The notes beneath the pieces are model-generated. The model did not search any database, was not told where the DNA came from, and was given only the letters and a program-made list of their open reading frames with translations. A stretch of 64,000 bases of DNA. Source: Capra hircus. Its lineage: Eukaryota; Chordata; Mammalia; Artiodactyla; Bovidae. The first letter of the stretch is position 1. Every line of letters begins with the position of its first letter. A program made the translations under genes and the position numbers. The stretch is from NCBI RefSeq assembly GCF_001704415.2, contig NC_030826.1:33723324-33787323 (forward strand), read 5' to 3'. Below, piece after piece: positions 39,071 through 58,974 of this stretch.

Positions 39071-41735
39071 TATGGAAGGGCTATAGTCTCTGTGGCAGGC
39101 CTTAGGGAGACCTCCAAAAGGGCTGACACCACATGCCACATCTCCTAGGACTGCTGCTGCTCCTGTCCCCACCGCAGGCCACTGCTGACCCATGCCTCTG
39201 CAGGAGACCTACACACACTCACAGGAAGGTCTGGCGCAGTCTCTTGTGGGGGTCACTGCTCCTTTGCCTGGGTCCTGGCACGCATAAGGTTTTGTTTGTG
39301 CCCTCCACCAAGTCTACCTTCGCTTTCTTCGTCACTGTCCCTGTCCACGGCTGAGAAGGGGGATCAGCAGGGGAGGGGCATGATAACCTAAGAGCACACA
39401 GTGGGGGTGGGTGGGGGTGCCACCTCTGCCTCCAGGACTCCCTGTGCCTGGCTCCACTCTCCCCACTGACTAAGGCGAACAGCCCTGAGTCACCCAGTGA
39501 GCAGCCAGTCGGCGCAGCCCACATCAGGATCTGCAGAGGCTATGGAAGCTGCTCTGGGGCCCACTTCTCAGCCTGAAGCCCCTCCCCCTTTTCCTTCCCC
39601 CAGCAGACATGCACTTATCTTGCTAGACAGAACTTTGTCACATGGCCACCCTCCTTGCAGGGGTCTGAGAAATCAAAAGCTCAGTCAGGCACATGGCTGC
39701 CCACCAAGTCAGGATTTGTTAGAAATGGAGAACAGACAATGAACAGGTAGAAGAGCCAGAGCCACATCTTCTGGTCTAGAGGACAGGTGGGTGATGGCCT
39801 AGTCCCCAAAACCAAGACAGGACCTTCTCAGAGACCCTGGAGACTGGGAGGCTGAGTTCCCTCACTCAAGGTCCACATCCTCCCCAGGACAGACCAGCTT
39901 CGTCTCTCTCAGCCCTGGGGGGTCACCACTCCTTTCCAAAGGTGGCAGGGACCAAGAGTTCCCTTGGCCCAGAGCCCACACCACAGGAGACAAGCAGTGC
40001 AGCAGGGGTGGGTGTGAGGGAGGTGCTGTCCAGCAGCTTGGACTGCCCCTTGACTTCTTTCAGGACTGCCAAGCCCTCCAGACCATACACAGTCACACTG
40101 TGACACACACACACTAGTACAGTCACAGCATGGCTCTCACATGCCCTTGTAGTCCATTTAGGTTCCCAGAATACAGACACATGCCCACCCAGGATGCACA
40201 GAATTCAGGGGCACCACTGAGCACACAAGTTGACTGTTAACCCTGCTGCAGTCCATCTTTCCCCACTCCCTCGAGCGTCTGTCCATCACCCAGTGCTCTG
40301 TAGAAGTCTCCAGGGGATGCCCCACAAGGCTCCCAGGCTTGTGACCACTTCCACGTTCACCAGTGCCCTGGCCGGGCCCCCATCTCACCTGCAGGCTGAC
40401 CGGCCACTTCCACACCTGCCCCAAAGCCAGAGCCTCAGTCACTCACTACATCGCCAAGCACATGCTCCGTGAAGGGCAGTCTTCTGGGGTGGGGGGTGGT
40501 GGGCAGGGGAAGGGGTTGACCGTGAACATGTGTACAAATCTCTGCACTTGAAGAACTCAGATTTAGCCTGGAAGAGGACAACAAAGTCACTGAACTACAG
40601 TGTCTCGGGTGACAGGCCCCAGGCCTGGACCCAGGAAGGGCTGATGGGGGAGGAGGTGGTGATTTTCCATGGAATGATCAAGAAAAGCCAGCCAAGATGG
40701 TGACCTTGGAGCAAGGACTTGAAGGGGGGAGAGGGAAGGAGCCCCATGTGGACGGAGCAGCAGGAACAGCATTCTGGGCAGATGGAACAACAGACACAGG
40801 GCTCAGAGGCAGGGTGTGCCTGGCCTGTGAGAATCAGCCAGGGGGCAGTGATCGGGACGACTGCTCACTGCCTGGTCCCAGCTGCCATCACTTCTCACCA
40901 GGACCCTTACTGTCATCACTGAGTCACTGTCCTCTTAGCCTCCTCTCGCTGCTGTGACTTCCTCTGTGCCCAGCAGCCAGAGTGACCTTTCAACAAACAC
41001 AGATGAGGCTTCAACAGACACAAGATGGGTGTCCCCATCTTGTGGGATCAAGTCCACGCCCCAGGCCCGTGAGGCCCTGCTGGTGGAGAATGGGGGACAG
41101 ATGGAGGAAGTGGCCTTCGTGATGGGACTGGCTGCCTGGAGGCCAAGTGCAGGGCGTGGTGACAGCCCCAGCTGTGGTTCCTGTGAAGTCATCCCCTTCA
41201 TGCATCTGCCTGATTTCCTCTCTCAGATCTACTGGAAAAGCCCCGAGGAAACTGCTAATGGGTATGTGCAGCCCAGGGCGGCTGGGGTGTGAGTTGTTGG
41301 AGAGCAAGTGGTGGGAATGCTCCCAGGAGGAAGGGACCAGCCTGGGTGAGCTGCTCAGCAGCAGTGTGGCCCTGCCCCTCCTTTGGCACCTGTGGGTGGG
41401 GCTGCAAACAAAACACAGGAGGCCCCACTGTGCTTGAATTCCAGATACCCGACGAGCGGTTCTTCAGTTATGGAGGTCCCACCTGTGTCCTGTGTTTTCC
41501 TTTGCTGAATCTGGCAGCCCTACAGGGACCACATGCGCCTCCACACTGGCCTCCCAGCTACCCTGGCCCCAGGTCTCGGCCCCATGTGGGGACCAGAGAC
41601 GCCTGGTGGAAACCCAGTGGCTTCACGTCTCTCCTGGGCTCCCCCTACCACTTGGAGGCCTCGGTGACCTGCGTTGTGTGCACTGTCAACCCACCTCCAA
41701 CTCCCACGGCATGCTGGGGAAGTACTCTCTGAAAA

Positions 41736-41750
41736 AATAAAGTCAATAAA
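41736..41750 (+). terminator. Two overlapping-range AATAAA motifs in intergenic DNA
   Basis: AATAAA occurs at 41736-41741 and 41745-41750, at the end of a GC-rich unique stretch and immediately before an old L2 repeat. It could be the 3' end of an unannotated plus-strand transcript or of an old retrocopy. No known protein is recognised upstream. Confidence 0.25.
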
Positions 41751-41899
41751 ATGTAAAGAATGGAAAGTCCTAATTTTAGCATTTGCCAGTTTCTGTGGAT
41801 GATCTCAAGCCACCAGCATGTCGCTGGAGGCCAAGTTGCACACAGTCAGCTGTGAGTCAGCACAGGCTGTGCGAGCCGTACACTCTCTGATCCTCGAGC

Positions 41900-42245
41900 A
41901 CATTCTGCCCCAGGGCCTTTGCACCGACTGTGCTCTCACTGTGGCGTTGGAACACCTGCCCCACACCTGCACAGGACTTGCCCCTTCTCTGTTTTCGGGA
42001 CATTGTGCACCATCCACAATAACCCTCCCCTCACTCACCAGCCCTCTTCTCTGCTTTATTTTTTCCCTCAGAGCAGTTCCCACAGTCCTAGATTATCAAA
42101 TAGGTTGACATGTTTGTCTCCCCACTAGAAAGTCACTCCATGAGGGCAAGGGGCATAGCCTGTCTTGTTTTCCACTTAACTCCAAGCACCTAGCCCAGTG
42201 CCTGGCACACAGTAGGAGCTCAATAAATACCTGTTGAGTGAGCGG
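41900..42245 (+). repeat. L2 LINE 3' end
   Basis: 'ccccagggcctttgcaccga', 'gtctccccactagaaagtca' and 'agtgcctggcacacagtagg' with 'ctcaataaatac' follow the L2 3' consensus in order. The AATAAA inside it belongs to the repeat. Confidence 0.8.
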
Positions 42246-42606
42246 TAACTCTCAGCTCAGTAAGCTTGGCTTCCATGACCTTGATGTTTATTTTGTGCAT
42301 TGGCTGGAGCCACTCAATAAACCCCACCCCCACAGGAGCCAGCTGGACACACAAACTTCAGCCCCGCTCCACTCCCACTCTGCTGTGCAGCCTTGGTGAG
42401 GCTCTCTCCATCTCTGAGGCTCCTGGATTTGTCCCCTGTGAGGGAAGATTAACTAATAACTTCCACCTCCTGAGCTACTGTGGGCATCACATGGCTGAAT
42501 GGACGGGAAAGCACTTTGCAACTTATAGCCACTAAAATTTAGGAGCCCCCATCGACCCCACTATTTCTCAGAAGGAAAGACATTTTGTAGTTATTAGAAA
42601 CATCCT

Positions 42607-42886
42607 GCTGCTGTTGCTGCTGCTAAGGCGCTTCAGTCGTGTCTGACTCTGTACGACCCCATAGACGGCAGCCTACCAGGCTCCCCCGTCCCCGGGATTC
42701 TCCAGGCAAGAAGACTGGAGTGGATTGCCATTTCCTTCTCCAATGCATGAAAGTGAAAAGCGAAAGTGAAGTCGCTCAGTCATGTCCGACTCTTAGCGAC
42801 CCCATGAACTGCAGCCCACCAGGCTCCTCCATCCATGGGATTTTCCAGGCAAGAGTACTGGAGTGGGGTGCCATTGCCTTCTCCGC
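42607..42886 (-). repeat. Bov-A2 SINE (dimer), antisense, with exact target-site duplication
   Basis: It begins with the reversed (AGC)n tail 'gctgctgttgctgctgctaa', followed by two Bov-A units and the linker 'gaaagtgaaaagcgaaagtg'. An exact 11-bp duplication AGAAACATCCT is at 42596-42606 and 42887-42897. Confidence 0.95.
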
Positions 42887-43201
42887 AGAAACATCCTAGA
42901 ACTGTCAAAAGTCCTCACAATCAGCTACACATGATGTAAAAGCATAAATCATTCAGTAACAGCTTTTTAAAAAAATCTAGTAGAAAACTTGACTTTTCAT
43001 TATTTTCATCAAGTAGAAAACTGAGGAAGTGACCTTAACAAAACAATCTCCACTTAGAGCAAGTCTCCTTGACCACCATGTGGAGACGCTTACCTGGCTC
43101 TATCTTGTCTGGCATACTTTTTTTAAAAAAACAAACAAACTCATCTTTCTGTTGTCCCTTCCCCATCCTTGAGGACTTCAATACATTTCAAAATGATGCC
43201 A

Positions 43202-43385
43202 GGACCTCCCTGGTGATCCAGTGGCTAAGACACCAAGCTCCCAATGCAGGGGGCTTGGGTTCCATCCCTGGTCGGGGAACTAGATCCCACATGCCACAAC
43301 TAAAGACCCTGCATGCCACAACGAAGATCGAAGACCCCAGGTGCCACAAGTAAGACCCCATGCAGCCAAATAAATATATATTTTT
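43202..43385 (+). repeat. CHR-type SINE
   Basis: 'ctccctggtgatccagtggc', 'gggttccatccctggtcggg', then 'catgccacaactaaagaccc' units and an AT tail 'aaataaatatata'. Confidence 0.88.
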
Positions 43386-44689
43386 TAATGTCATTCTAAA
43401 TTCTCCCCGCTCTCAGCTGTCTCTTCCTAGGGAGCCTCTCCCACTGTCCCCTGGACCCCATCCCTCTCCACTCAACCTCCTGTCTCTCTTCTGGGCACCC
43501 AGAAGGAGCGATGTCCCAAAGGAAGGAACCATCTGTCCAGGACCATGCAGAGTGGCTGGCACATGTCACCCCTCCCATGACCCAGTCAGGCCATGCCTCT
43601 GCCACCTCAAGACCCAGATGAGGGATTAGATAACAATGCCACAAATGAGCTTTCTCTGCTCTACCTAACATCATCTAAAAATTCACCCAATGTGACAAAA
43701 TTAGGAGTTCAAGGAAACAGAGATTTCCCAGCTGTGGACACCAATGTCTACAATCAAGGCTGGTTTCTGCTGGTAGGCATGGCTTCCGGCCATCGGCAGG
43801 CACCCGTGAAGACAGGCTGGGCATGTTTTGATCAACTAGACCTCTGACAGGTTGGTTGGGTTCTGTGTCATGTGAGTTATTCAGCATTTTAATCGCCGCA
43901 CCTTCCTCAACAACCGCCTGGGACTGAGCATGCCTCATTATTCCCTGGATTATTTCCACACCTGAACTCATGTTTCTGGAAGCTGCATCTTTCAGCACAG
44001 CAGGAAAACAAAAGCTAGACATGGAGATGTGCTTGTTGAGACTGACAGCAGCAACATGTGGTTCTCCGTGGAGAGGAGAATGGGTGACTCGACGCTCATT
44101 CTAACTGCGTCTTCCCTCCTATCTCACCTGAGCTCAAGCTCCCAGGCTCCCTTGCAGCTAGAAGAGGCCCTGAACCCCAGTTCCAGCTACTGGGCTGTGC
44201 AGGATGCCCTGTCCTATGCCAAGTCCTGCTGGGGATGCCCAGCCTCTCCCCCTGCTCTGCGTAGAACATGGGCCTGTACCTGGAGCTGAACTGGCGGTCT
44301 TGTCATGAGGACAAAAGCCACATGTTAAGCAGGTCAGGAGAACCAGGTCCCTGGTGGCACGGCTGAGCTGGCGTCAGCACTGGGCTGTCTTGATTTTGAG
44401 ACAAGTGACCCTTGTGTATTTATACCCTACTTGAGTTTTCTGCCACATGCAGCCTAACCACCATGCCATGCACCCAACATGTGAACTCCTGGCAAGCTTC
44501 ACTTCTTTGCCTGTCTTTGGCTGATGTTGAGTTTATGTCCCATGGATTGAAAATGAATGGTTTTTAAAGACCTGCAGTGTTTCCCAGAGTTTAGCCAGCA
44601 ATTCAACTTGCTGTCTCCAAGCAAGGTGAACACCAACTGCATCACCGCCTTCACTATGGGGACCATTGATTCCCTCTGCTGAGCCTCGC

Positions 44690-44830
44690 CAGGTCAGGAT
44701 CTTATGACCCCTGATTTCCTGGAAACTGAGACTCAAGAGAAGTTGAGCCACAGCCCAAGGTCACACAGCCAGGAAGTGGCAGAGCTCAGATTGGAACCCA
44801 GCTCCCCCTGCTGGTTAAGCCCTGGAAGCA
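44690..44830 (+). repeat. MIR-like SINE
   Basis: 'cacagcccaaggtcacacag', 'ccaggaagtggcagagctca' and 'gaacccagctcc' are MIR consensus features. Short and old. Confidence 0.55.
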
Positions 44831-47800
44831 GCGGCCCTGGCATTTCCCCCTTGAATTTGAGGATGAAGGAAGAATGCCGTCCTGGGGCTAATCTGGAGAG
44901 GCCAGGGACCCCCCTGGCTCTTCAAGTGACTCAGCAGGAAAAGGACAGTCCAGGCCAGGCCCTCATCTTCCTAGTGAGACACTGAGGCCTGGAGAGGGGC
45001 AATGACCTGCCGGGACCAGGCTGGAGACGAGACATCCACCTTGGGCTGTGCCCGACAAAGACCTACTGATTCAGCTGTGCTGCTGGAGGCTGGGGTCCCT
45101 GAGTTGCTTGACTCCAAACCGCCCTCTGGATGGAACCTGAGGGTTCAGCCCTTGCCTTCAGTGTTTTAAGTTCCCCCCTGGAGGTCCCTCTCCTCTGCCC
45201 GCTTGTTCACTTACTCATGAGTTCATTCAACAAGTAGGTGCTCGGGCAGTTGAGTATGGTCCAGGAGCCCGATCAGGCCACAGCCCCTCCATGGTGGAGA
45301 ATGAAGGCTGCCCAATGAAGGCCTGTCTAGAGGACAGGACAGTCGTCTAGAGCTTGATGCTCAAAAGGAAGGTCAGATGGAAAGGGTGGAAGGAACAGCA
45401 AGTACAGAAACCTGCAATGCACTGAATTAAGCCTTTAAAAGTGGTTGGTTTGAGGTTATGTGATCTCTACCTCAATGAAAACCAAGTATATGTAATTTTA
45501 AAGAAGGTGGTATGTGTATGCAGGCACCCAGTACCGCGAGGTTGAGAGGAGGGGGAGATGGGCAGCAGCAGAGGGGGCCGAGGGACCCAACAGGCGAGGG
45601 GACCTGGGCTTTGTCCCTGGTGACACACAGCTGCAGGCCTGGCCTGTGGCCCATCCCACAGGGAGCTGACACACACCCTCTCCCAGAGAGCTGAGAGTTG
45701 GGCTGGGAAGGAAGGTCTATGAGGGTTGTCACAGGAATGACCTTGGGGACCTGGGGGCCCAGAGACCCTGATTCAAATTGCAGCTCTGCTGCAGACTCCC
45801 TGAGATCCTGGGAAGGCCCCTCCCCATAAAAAAGGAGCAGCAGTGTTCTCATGGAGTCAAATGTCATGGGTGCTGCAGAGTTTGTGGGGCCTAGGGAGGG
45901 GAGAAGAGGAGGTCTGTGGGTGCTGATGTCACTGCGGGCCTCTGCCTCACCTGAGATGGCAGGTTTAGAGGTCCCCAGCCCCCTGCCCCACCAGCGGCCA
46001 AGGTCTGTGAGTGGGACACTTGCCTGAGGCTGTGCACCCTGGGGCAGGCCCTGCCTGGCACTTCCTCTTTCCCAGGCCAGTTCCCCTTTTGCTGGGACAT
46101 GGGCCTTAGGATGGTGATGGGGAGGGGATGCTGGAGAGATTAAATGTCTTGGGCTGATGGGGGGGTGTGGGGGTGAGGGAAGGCCAGACCCAGCAGGGAC
46201 AGTCTGATCTACAGACGAGGCTGCTGCTGCTGCTGTTTGGTGAGGAGCTGCAGGCAGGAAGGGGGCTGCTGTGGGGAGGAACCAACTCCTTAAGGGCCGA
46301 GAGTCCAGGTTCTCCTGACTCGTAGCCCAGACATGGGTTCAAATAACAGGAAAGCTGTGCAGGATAGAGATGTGCCAGGCACTGGGCAGGGTGCCTGCCC
46401 GAGGGTGAACCAAGCTAACAGGCCCAGGCGGCCAGGAGCCCAGTGCGTTAGTTAGGAGTGTGCTCCTTGTCTGGAGAGAAATACAAGTATTACATTACAC
46501 ACAAGTATAATGAGCTTCTGGGCAGGAGATGCAGGGAATCTTCCAGGGCAGACTGTGGTCAAGGGATCAGAGGATGTGGAGAGATCAATATCAACTAGAG
46601 ACAGAGAGCAGACGCTGGGGCCCCGGGACCCAGAACTCAGCTAAGATGTCTCGTCCTTGGGGCAGGGCTCAGGCCAGCAGACGCCCACAACAGAAAGGGC
46701 TGTTGCCGGGGCCAGAGAGGGTGGTGGAGAGGGGCTTGGGGATGGGGGGCCTGAAGGGGGCGCCCAGACGCTTCACTTCCACTCTCCACAGCTGGCCTCA
46801 GTCCCACTTCATCGTGACCCTGAGCCGAGACGGACTGGCACTGGAAAGCTGTGAGAGCAAGGCCAGTGTGGAGGAACTGCTCCTGTCCCCAGGAGGGTCC
46901 AGGACCTTTGGGTCTGGTGGCCTGGCCCTGGCCTGGCTGGCAAACCCACCATTTCTCAGTGGCATGCAGCCTGTCCCTCCAGCCATGGCCCGAAACCTTT
47001 GTTCATGTGGTAGATGTGTTGGGCCCAGGGGTTTGAGCCTGACTTCAGGAGGGACAGGAGCAGAAGTCCGGGGTGGAAGCATCAGGGGAGATGCTGGGCT
47101 GGGCCAGGCAATCGGCCAGGGTGGAGCTGGGGTGCCACAAAGCGGACCCCAGTCTCTGACCCTGAGAACACCCCAGCTCTGACTGCTGCTGGCTGGCACG
47201 CAGACATGGGCATCAGGCATTGGTGCCCGCTATGCTGGGGCCAGCTTCCAGCCCCACCCAGCCCTCAGGGCGACACTGGGCACTCTCCCAGCCCCCTCCC
47301 TTGGGCCACAGTGTGTCCTCAGTCTCAGTGGGCCTGGCCCTGAGGGGACCATGAGAGTACAACAGAGGAAGAAGCTGCACTGAGAGGGGCTAGGGGTCCA
47401 GAGAGAGGACAGGGAGAACTGGAAGTCCAGGAGGGGTGGAAAGTTTTGAGGCCAGGTTAGTGCCAACCTACTGAGGGTTGGCTCCCCTCCCTGCACAGAC
47501 CCCTACATCCAGCCCTGAAAACTGCACAGCATCCTGTCTAGGCCACTGCACACCATCACCTGCAAAGACCCCTTCCTCCTCCCTCTGACTGTTCTGACCC
47601 AAAGACCCGCCTGCCCAAGGGCCCCTGATGCACCAGACCCCATACCAGCCCACTCCACCTCATGGTGAGGATTCCAGTCAGGCCCCACCAGCTCCTAAAG
47701 CCACTAGGCCTGGTCATCTCCCACCTTCCAGGGGACTACTGATCTACACCCCTAATGGACACCCCAGAGATTCTTCCCCGCCCCCAGGAGCCTCCCTGTC

Positions 47801-48506
47801 CAGGTTCTGTGCAAATGTGGGGCAGCCTTGGACACAGCCAGGTTTGCAACTCTAGGGAGCCCATGATTATTCGATAACAGCAAGCATTTTGTTGAAAATT
47901 GATTTGTGTAACACCGAGCCTCAAAAGCCACTGGAAAGTGTTGGATGAGAGCGGTATCATCTGTGGAGAAGCATCTTAACTGAAAAGGGAAGGTATGTGT
48001 GTGGGGGGGACATGGCCAAGGCCTCGGGGAGGCAGACTCATCTAAGCCCCCAGCCTCAGCCTCTCTTATCAGAGGTGTGAACACTGGCTACCCCATCCCC
48101 TGTCAAGTACTTTGCTCACCTGGCAGGGGGTGGCGGGGGATGGTCAGTGGGCCCGGGCTGGCTGTGACCTCTCCTTCCCTTTCCTGCACAGATGTCTCCT
48201 GGGACAACCCCTGGTCTGCTACCGAGCCAGCTGCAGGGTGTGATGACCTGGGCACCCTACTGAGGGCATGGCCTCCCTGATGTCTACACACCTGTCCATC
48301 CCTTCATTCTCTGGATCCCAGATAAGGTTTCTAACGCCACCTTTGATACCTTGGTTAAGAAACGCCCTTGGCGCTGGCCCAAGCCCAGGAAGGGAAGCAG
48401 CAGCAAAGGTCCCAAGCTGATGGAGTCCTCGCTCATCTCTGTACCTATACCTCTGACTGAGTCCCAGTCACCTTGCTCTGAATCTCCTTCCTCTTTTGCG
48501 CAACGC

Positions 48507-48957
48507 CTGTTGTTCAGTTGCTCAGTCGTGTCAGGCTCTTTGTGACCCCATGGACTGCAGCATGCCAGGCCTCCCTGTGCATCACCAATTCTTGGAGCTT
48601 GCTCAAACTCATGTCCATTGTGTCACTGATGCCATCCAACCATCTCATCCTATTTCGTCCCCTTCTTCTCCCGCCTTCAGTCTTTCTCAGCATCAGGGTC
48701 TTTTTCAATGAGTCAGTTCTTCACATCAGGTGGTCAAAGTATCAGAGTTTCAGCTTCAGCATCATTCCTTCCAGGAATATTCAGGACTGATTTCCTTTAG
48801 GATGGACTAGTTGGATCTCTTTGTTGTCCGAGGCACTCTCAAGAGTCTTTTCCAACACCATATTTCAAAAGCATCAATTCTTTAGCACTCAGCCTTCTTT
48901 ATGATCCAACTCTCACATCCTCCATACATGACTACCGGGAAAACCATAGCTTTGATA
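48507..48957 (-). mobile_element. BovB LINE 3' end, antisense
   Basis: It contains the reverse complement of the BovB C-terminal coding and 3'UTR: 'tcaccaattcttggagcttg', 'tctttctcagcatcagggtc', 'agcactcagccttctttatg'. It is 5'-truncated and has no intact reading frame. It lies about 1 kb upstream of the B9D1 start. Confidence 0.88.
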
Positions 48958-48979
48958 TTGAGCAACGGAGACGTATTCA

Positions 48980-49243
48980 CACTCCAGTACTCTTGCCTGG
49001 AAAATCCAATGGACTGGGTAGCCTGGTAGGCTGCAGTCCATTGGGTCGCTACCAGTCGGACACGATTGAGCGACTTCACTTTCATTTTCACTTTCATGCA
49101 TTGGAGAAGGAAATGGCAACCCACTCCAGTGTTCTTGCCTGGAGAATCCCAGGGACGGGGGAGCCTGATGGGCTGCCGTCTATGGGGTCGCACAGAGTCG
49201 GACACGACTGAAGCGACTTAGCAGACTTGGCAGCTAGTGCAGC
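48980..49243 (+). repeat. Bov-A2 SINE with target-site duplication, upstream of B9D1
   Basis: Two Bov-A units ('cactccagtactcttgcctg' and 'ggagaaggaaatggcaaccc') end in 'gaagcgacttagcag'. An exact 11-bp duplication AGACGTATTCA is at 48969-48979 and 49244-49254. Confidence 0.93.
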
Positions 49244-49942
49244 AGACGTATTCAATTATCCATGCACTCCACTAGCTGCCACCAGTGCTCAGGCAACCGG
49301 GACACAGGGGTGGCCCAGACCCGGTGTTCGTGGCATAGGGCTGGGGGGAGAGGCAGCACTGGCTGGAGCTGTCACAGTAATCGATATGCAAAAGCGAACA
49401 GTGGGGAGCGCTGAGAGCAGGCGGACGGCCGAGCCCCGCGGGCTCGCCCCTCCCCGCCGGCAAGGTGCCGGGGCGGCCACTCAGAGGCCCGTTTTCCCGC
49501 GTCACGCGGAGAACTGCAGTCTTGGGCTTAAGGACCTTCCAGGTCCCTTCTCGGTTGGTCTAATAAACTTTTGGGAGGCGAGGGTCTCAAAGGCAAGAGG
49601 GAGCATCTGTAGACCCGAGGCAGGGAGCTGCTGGCCCCACGGGGACTCTCGGAAGCGCGGCCGGACCCCGCCCCTTGGCGGCCTCGGGCTCCAGTCACAC
49701 ACTCCAACCGGCAGCGCGGTGGTCAGAGCGGACACACATTCCCGGGCGGTGGCCTGGGTCCCGCACCACCAGCTACACTCACGTGGGGTTCCTCGGGCGG
49801 ACCGCCTCTCGGACGGACCAGGTGGCTGAGGCCCGCCTCCCACCGCACAGCGCCGCTCCGACTGCGCTTGCGCGCCGCCGCCTTGTGCGCGTTTTCCCGA
49901 AGCTCCCGCTTCCATGAAACTTGTCCCGTGCGCCACGCCGTC

Positions 49943-49956
49943 GTCTCCAGGGCAAC
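49943..49956 (+). promoter_or_regulatory. B9D1: Candidate RFX X-box in B9D1 promoter
   Basis: GTCTCCAGGGCAAC fits the ciliary X-box pattern GTHNYYATRRNAAC with one mismatch (AG for AT in the centre); the right half-site GGCAAC is perfect. It sits 33-46 bp upstream of the B9D1 ATG. RFX factors drive ciliary genes, and transition-zone genes including the nematode B9 genes are known X-box targets, so the position is biologically apt. Binding is inferred. Confidence 0.6.
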
Positions 49957-49988
49957 CCGGCACCTCCTAGTAACCGCGCGGCCCGGCT

Positions 49989-57999
<8,011 letters not shown>

Positions 58000-58033
58000 A
58001 GCCAACAGCCCTCTCTCTGCCCAGCAATCGTAT

Positions 58034-58039
58034 AATAAA
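58034..58039 (+). terminator. B9D1: B9D1 poly(A) signal
   Basis: AATAAA lies 35 nt past the B9D1 stop codon and is followed by a GT-rich stretch, so the 3'UTR is only about 55-60 nt. Confidence 0.85.
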
Positions 58040-58974
58040 GTGTAACCTTTTCACAGAGGCTGGGCTGGGGCTGCGCCGACTTTAGCAGCACATCGCCTGG
58101 GAGCAGAGCCCAGGCCTCACCTCAGAGGGCACCGCCCATGGACACTGCACAGGACGGCCACCAGCACACGAGCTTGGACTCAACACTGATCCCACGCCTC
58201 ACGGCTCGACATGCTCGGCCCTAAAACCTGCCTGCTCAGTGCCTGGCACGTGTCAAACTGACCATGCTCCATGGCTCCAGTTCCATGGATGCCCGCCACC
58301 TTTGGACAGGGGATGGGCTGAGAGCCTCCCCAGGTGGGTGGTGTTGCAGGGGGAGAACCCACTTGCCCTCGGCCAATGCCGGGCCACCTGACCGCCCGCC
58401 AGCAGCTTCAGGGGAGCCCTCTGAGCAGGTCACAGGGCTCGCCCAGTGTTCTCTCCTTAGCAGGATTTGAGGGAGCCCCCAGCCCGACGTTCCCCCAGTT
58501 CCTCCGTAAACCAGAAGTTTATGCTACTCAGGGCCACTGCCCCTGCCCCAACTCATTGTGCTCCCTGGAACAAGCAGCAGGACACTGGCCTTCTCTGCAT
58601 GAGGAGTCCTCTCCTGCTCTGGCCTCTGCTCCGCAGGTGCATCCCCTGTGGCCCCATCCCAGCTTCCAGAACACCCCTGGCCATCAGCCCAGCCCGCGGC
58701 CACCAGACTCCAGCCGCCCTTGACACATCCCCATCCACCTGGACGGTCCCTGCCTGACATGGCCTCTCTCCCAGCCCCTCCCTTGTCATGACCTTGACCT
58801 GTACAGGAGCTCCCCAGTCCACTCCTTCCCCGATGCTCAGGCTCACACAGGCACTGGAACCAGCTCAGTGGCCAAGGGGTCCAGGTGGGAACTGGCTCCT
58901 GAGCCGGCCCCTCGCGGTGTTTCAGGACTGATGAGGGTAGAGGCAGGGGAAGGACACAGCCAGAAACCGCATCA

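Larger units (their letters stand above)
34086..49389. other. Repeat-dense intergenic region between MAPK7 and B9D1
   Basis: Holds many interspersed repeats, listed separately (Bov-A2, Bov-tA, CHR, antisense L1 3' end, BovB, L2, MIR). Unique-looking stretches are about 39080-41890 and 43390-48500, with no recognised protein exons. The only gene-like hint is at 41227-41755: a splice-acceptor-like and donor-like pair, then tandem AATAAA. Confidence 0.55.
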
